Source of the DNA: Alphaproteobacteria bacterium
GTDB taxonomy: Bacteria; Pseudomonadota; Alphaproteobacteria; Caulobacterales; Parvularculaceae
Direction: 5' to 3'
Assembly: GCA_030428745.1 (NCBI GenBank)
Contig: JAUIEG010000101.1
Span: 1 to 8,281 of the forward strand
Length of the DNA stretch: 8,281 bases
Part shown: in pieces, positions 6,094-8,281 of the stretch
Numbering within the stretch: the first letter of the stretch is position 1
How the letters are laid out: each line of letters starts with the position of its first letter
Notes under the pieces: model-generated
What the model was told of the DNA's origin: nothing
Databases searched by the model: none
What the model saw: only the letters and a program-made list of their open reading frames with translations
Translations under genes and position numbers: made by a program

Positions 6094-6115
6094 GGACTCT
6101 CTCTCCGCCATTTTT
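6094..6115 (+). other. Possible attachment site: fragment like the 3' end of tRNA-Ser
   Basis: The stretch TCTCTCCGCCATTTTT (6100-6115) matches what a tRNA-Ser 3' end usually looks like: acceptor-stem strand TCTCTCC, discriminator G, CCA, then Ts. No T-arm can be drawn upstream (6083-6099), so this is not a complete tRNA gene. Islands that use a tRNA 3' end leave such a duplicate at the far border, in the orientation seen here. The match is short and could be chance. Confidence 0.3.
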
Positions 6116-6120
6116 CCGGC

Positions 6121-6149
6121 TTGACGGCCCCGCCCTCGCGGGCTAGAGA
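6121..6149 (+). promoter_or_regulatory. rplU: Promoter of rplU-rpmA
   Basis: TTGACG (6121-6126) and TAGAGA (6144-6149) are separated by 17 bases, a good housekeeping-sigma promoter. Transcription would begin near 6156, leaving an untranslated leader of nearly 80 bases. The promoter lies to the right of the possible attachment site, so an insertion there would leave ribosomal protein expression intact. A second TTGACA at 6082-6087 has no matching -10 box. Confidence 0.6.
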
Positions 6150-6233
6150 CCGCGCTCCAATCAACAACCGGGCGACAGAAACCGGGGCGAAAAAGGACAC
6201 TGAGGCCGGAAAAAGCGCCTCACGGAGTCGGAT

Positions 6234-6845
6234 ATGTACGCAGTCGTGAAGACTGGCGGTAAGCAATACCGCGTTTCCAAAGACGATATTTTGAAGGTTG
6301 AGCGCCTGCCTGGCGAGGCTGGCGACGTCATCACGCTTGGCGACGTCCTGATGCTGGGCGAAGGCGCGGACGTCACCGTTGGCGCGCCGATGGTCGACGG
6401 CGCTTCGGTCGCCGCCGAAATCCTTGAACAAAAACGCGACAAGAAGATCATCGTCTTCAAAAAGCGCCGCCGCCAGAATTATCGCCGCAAGGCCGGCCAC
6501 CGTCAGCACCTGACTGTCCTGAAAGTGACGGACATCCTGACCGACGGCGCCAAGCCGAAGCCGGCGGCGAAGAAAGCGGCCCCGAAAAAAGAAGAACCCA
6601 AGAAAGACGCGCCGAAAGCCGAAACCAAAAAAGCGGCGGCGGGCGCGGACGATCTGAAGCTTCTTTCCGGCGTCGGCCCGGTGCTCGAGGAAAAACTGAT
6701 TGACGCCGGCGTGACGTCGTTCGCACAGATCGCCGCCTGGGGCCCGAAAGACATTGAAGAGTTCGACGAAAAACTCTCCTTCAAAGGCCGCATCGAGCGC
6801 GAAGGCTGGGTTGAACAGGCGAAGAAACTCGCCAAAGGCGAATAG
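6234..6845 (+). CDS. rplU: 50S ribosomal protein L21 with C-terminal helix-hairpin-helix extension
   Basis: This is a 203-residue protein. Residues 1-103 are a full-length L21 (MYAVVKTGGKQYRV start; basic FKKRRRQNYRRKAGHRQ at 75-91), which binds 23S rRNA and contacts L20. A Lys/Ala/Pro-rich linker follows (104-137), then a domain at 138-203 with the helix-hairpin-helix core LSGVGPVLEEKLIDAGV (144-160) and a Trp-containing region. Bacterial L21 is usually about 103 aa. This bipartite form is known from alphaproteobacteria and supports the lineage call. The extension resembles helix-hairpin-helix nucleic-acid-binding modules; its role is not known to me. GGAG at 6224-6227 lies 6 bases before the ATG. 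It is followed by rpmA after 9 bases in the same operon. Confidence 0.97.
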   Translation: MYAVVKTGGKQYRVSKDDILKVERLPGEAGDVITLGDVLMLGEGADVTVGAPMVDGASVAAEILEQKRDKKIIVFKKRRRQNYRRKAGHRQHLTVLKVTDILTDGAKPKPAAKKAAPKKEEPKKDAPKAETKKAAAGADDLKLLSGVGPVLEEKLIDAGVTSFAQIAAWGPKDIEEFDEKLSFKGRIEREGWVEQAKKLAKGE

Positions 6846-6854
6846 GAGTAAGAG

Positions 6855-7115
6855 ATGGCACATAAGAAAGCAGGCGGTTCATCCCGTAACGGACGCGACT
6901 CGGCTGGTCGTCGTCTCGGCGTGAAAAAGTTCGGCGGCGAAGGCGTCGTTCCGGGCAACATCATCGTGCGCCAGCGCGGCACCAAGTACCATCCCGGCGA
7001 TAATGTCGGCATCGGCAAGGATCACACCCTCTTCGCCCTTTCCGGCGGCAAAGTGTCGTTCGCGCAAAAGCGCGGCGGTAAGAACTTCGTGTCCGTGATT
7101 ACTGGCGAAAACTGA
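6855..7115 (+). CDS. rpmA: 50S ribosomal protein L27
   Basis: This is an 86-residue L27 of normal length. It begins MAHKKAGGSSRNGRDS, whose N-terminal tail reaches the peptidyl-transferase centre. The conserved GRRLGVKKFGGEGV, RQRGTKYHPG and GKDHTLFA blocks are all present. The start has no Firmicutes-type cleavable prepeptide. AGGAG (6844-6848), overlapping the rplU stop, is the ribosome binding site. The gene ends just before a strong intrinsic terminator, closing the two-gene operon. Confidence 0.98.
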   Translation: MAHKKAGGSSRNGRDSAGRRLGVKKFGGEGVVPGNIIVRQRGTKYHPGDNVGIGKDHTLFALSGGKVSFAQKRGGKNFVSVITGEN

Positions 7116-7161
7116 TCGCGCCGCATAACGGCGCTCCTGGCGCCGCTGATTGAAAGTTTCT

Positions 7162-7197
7162 GAAAGAAGGCGCCCTCCGGGCGCCTTCTTTCTTTTT
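7162..7197 (+). terminator. Strong intrinsic terminator of the rplU-rpmA operon
   Basis: A perfect 14-bp stem (7162-7175 with 7179-7192, core GGCGCCC/GGGCGCC) with a 3-base loop is followed by TTTTT (7193-7197). The outer stem is A-rich on the left and T-rich on the right, so it could also terminate transcripts arriving from the other side. Confidence 0.95.
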
Positions 7198-7203
7198 GGA
7201 CTA

Positions 7204-7221
7204 GGTGTTCCCAAGGTGTTC
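7204..7221 (+). repeat. Direct repeat GGTGTTC with GTTC-N7-GTTC spacing before the GNAT gene
   Basis: GGTGTTC occurs at 7204-7210 and 7215-7221. This creates GTTC-N7-GTTC (7207-7221), the form of the alphaproteobacterial LexA (SOS) box. It overlaps the AAGG ribosome binding site and ends 1 base before the ATG. An eight-base pattern can arise by chance in a window this size, so LexA control is only possible. Confidence 0.3.
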
Positions 7222-7222
7222 A

Positions 7223-7774
7223 ATGACTTTCATCAAAACAAACCGCTTTCTCCTGCGCCCGGTCGACGTCGACGACGCCCCCGCTTTCGCGGCGCTTTGC
7301 AATGACGAAATGATCGCGCGCAACACCGCGCGCATCCCCTACCCCTATACGCTTGAGGACGCCGAAATTTTCACCAAGACGGCGGCGGCGGCCTTCCGAA
7401 ACGGCAAGGAGCATGCGTTCGCCGTTTGCGAGCAGGATACGATTATCGCCTGTTGCGGCGTGATGCGCATTACCAACATTCTGTTCGAACTCGGCTACTG
7501 GGTATCCCTGCCAGCGCGCGGACGAGGCGTCGCGACAGAGGCGGCGCACGCCGTTTCCCATTTCGCGTTCTCCACGTTGCGCGCTGAAACGCTTCTCGCG
7601 GGACACTTCGCCGACAACCCTGCATCGGGGCGTGTGCTTGAAAAAATCGGTTTCCGGAAAACCGGCGATACGCGGCTTCAGTTTTCCCTTGGGCGAGGCG
7701 GAGAAGCGCAGTCCTTGAGGATGAAGCTCAGCCGTGAAGCCTTCAAGGCGCCGGATCATGTTGAGTTCGCCTGA
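7223..7774 (+). CDS. GNAT-family N-acetyltransferase (RimJ/RimL-like)
   Basis: This is a 183-residue protein transferring acetyl from acetyl-CoA to an amine, probably a protein N-terminus or small molecule. It begins with the RimJ/RimL-like strand TNRFLLRPVDVDDAPAF. The acetyl-CoA-binding motif is ARGRGVATEA (98-107), after GYWVSLP. The FADNPASGRVLEKIGF block (129-144) is typical of this subgroup. The ATG at 7223 is preferred over a GTG at 7205 because AAGG (7213-7216) is 6 bases upstream and the family start aligns there. It lies after the rpmA terminator and so is probably transcribed separately. A GNAT gene after rpmA is common in alphaproteobacteria, often followed by obgE, which is not next here. 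The substrate cannot be predicted. Confidence 0.92.
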   Translation: MTFIKTNRFLLRPVDVDDAPAFAALCNDEMIARNTARIPYPYTLEDAEIFTKTAAAAFRNGKEHAFAVCEQDTIIACCGVMRITNILFELGYWVSLPARGRGVATEAAHAVSHFAFSTLRAETLLAGHFADNPASGRVLEKIGFRKTGDTRLQFSLGRGGEAQSLRMKLSREAFKAPDHVEFA

Positions 7775-8154
7775 AAGTTGCGCCGCGCAGAAAAACGCGC
7801 AAGCGTGGAACAATCGCGAAAATCTCTCCCTCTCTTCTTTCTGCCGGGAAGAAGCGGCGGAATCGTTGAGCTTGCCGTTCTTCGCCACCCGTATTTCACA
7901 AAATTGTTCCACGCGATTTCCTGCTCCTGACACGATCAGCGCCGCTTTCGCGCCCATCATCACATCTATGACGCCACACGCATGCGCATGGGGCCGCACG
8001 CCGCAAGGATAGGCCCGGGGCAACACCCCGTGGATAACTATTCACCGAACAAGGGCTTAAGCCCCGCTTTTCGCGCGCGCCGTGATTTTCTGCGCTTAAC
8101 GCTCAACCTTTGCGTGCCGGGATGTTAGCCTCAACGAAACGGAAAGAGGCCGAC
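7775..8154. other. 380-base intergenic region between the GNAT and DUF2855-like genes
   Basis: I see no gene here. Reading frames that cross it are shadows of the GNAT gene or have no family resemblance. It holds a 12-bp inverted repeat (7803-7914), a small hairpin CGGGG-CAACA-CCCCG (8016-8030), one near-consensus DnaA box TTATCCACG on the minus strand (8029-8037), and a perfect 12-bp palindrome GGGCTTAAGCCC (8053-8064). The promoter of the last gene is presumably between 8065 and 8140, but no clear boxes stand out. Confidence 0.5.
7803..7914. repeat. Perfect 12-bp inverted repeat, arms 88 bases apart
   Basis: GCGTGGAACAAT (7803-7814) is the exact reverse complement of ATTGTTCCACGC (7903-7914). 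The arms could close a structured RNA of about 112 nt, act as paired protein sites, or mark a small repeat element. The inner region has only short possible stems by eye. Confidence 0.6.
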
Positions 8155-8281
8155 ATGACGAGCATCAGCGAATTCATCGTCCGCAAGGACAATCTGGGCG
8201 AAGGGCGCGTCGAAACCCGCCAAGCGCCGGCATTGAAAGACGGCGACGTGCTGACGAAAGTCGACCGCTTCGCGATCACCG
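8155..8281 (+). CDS. N-terminal part of a DUF2855-like protein, cut by the window end
   Basis: Forty-two codons are visible, starting MTSISEFIVRKDNLGEGRVE and continuing to GDVLTKVDRFAIT. The pattern of an N-terminal FxVRKDDL stretch followed by DGxVLxKVDRFAxT is what I know from DUF2855, a family related to quinone oxidoreductase/MDR proteins whose reaction is unclear. AAAGAGG (8143-8149) lies 5 bases before the ATG and supports the start. The catalytic region is outside the window, so the family call rests on a short piece. Confidence 0.6.
   Translation, partial: MTSISEFIVRKDNLGEGRVETRQAPALKDGDVLTKVDRFAIT

Noticed and set aside
6083..6110. Complete tRNA-Ser gene
   Set aside because: Only the acceptor end resembles a tRNA. 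No T-arm, anticodon arm or D-arm can be drawn upstream, so at most this is a 3' fragment.
5973..6863. Long minus-strand frame of 296 codons opposite rplU
   Set aside because: It is the antisense shadow of rplU; its Phe/Arg-rich product mirrors the Lys/Glu-rich L21 tail and has no family resemblance. Only its last codons reach the tandem repeat.
7734..8012. Plus-strand frame of 92 codons overlapping the GNAT 3' end
   Set aside because: It starts inside GNAT in another frame and its Ser-rich product has no family resemblance.
7220..8026. Minus-strand frame of 268 codons opposite the GNAT gene
   Set aside because: It mirrors the GNAT coding sequence and runs into intergenic DNA without recognisable domains.
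8029..8064. Replication origin suggested by a DnaA-like box and palindrome
   Set aside because: There is a single box with one mismatch, no AT-rich unwinding region and no origin-linked genes nearby.

Overview
The window looks like the right-hand part of an integrated conjugative or genomic island in an alphaproteobacterium, followed by ordinary chromosome. Support for an alphaproteobacterium comes from a Trb-type TraG coupling protein, the rplU-rpmA-acetyltransferase order, and an L21 protein with a C-terminal helix-hairpin-helix tail, a form I know from alphaproteobacteria. Genus cannot be given.

Region 1 (1-2140, + strand): the 3' part of traG, the conjugation coupling ATPase, closely followed by a small ribbon-helix-helix (CopG-like) gene. 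In related elements trbB and the rest of the trb mating-pore operon would come next. Here the conjugation genes stop and about 400 bases of AT-richer, mostly gene-free DNA follow.

Region 2 (2401-5912): the most interesting part. A minus-strand pair encodes an XRE repressor and an ImmA/IrrE-type zinc peptidase. It diverges from a tight plus-strand operon of three overlapping genes: a three-repeat ubiquitin-like (multi-ubiquitin) protein, a ThiF/E1-like adenylating enzyme with a separate N-terminal domain, and a small Cys/His-rich protein of the DUF6527 type. The 189-bp divergent intergenic region holds two well-formed dyads, likely operators. The simplest reading is a stress- or phage-inducible bacterial ubiquitin-like modification system. 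The XRE repressor would keep it off, and peptidase cleavage of the repressor would release it, as in the CapH/CapP pairs that control some antiphage systems. No separate E2-like gene and no JAB-type deubiquitinase are visible.

Region 3 (5913-6233): the probable island end. It holds a perfect tandem 12-bp repeat, then a short stretch resembling the 3' end of a tRNA-Ser gene (a possible attachment site), then a good promoter for rplU.

Region 4 (6234-8281): core chromosome. rplU and rpmA form an operon closed by a strong intrinsic terminator. A GNAT acetyltransferase follows, then a 380-base intergenic stretch with a 12-bp inverted repeat, then the start of a gene that looks like the DUF2855 family.
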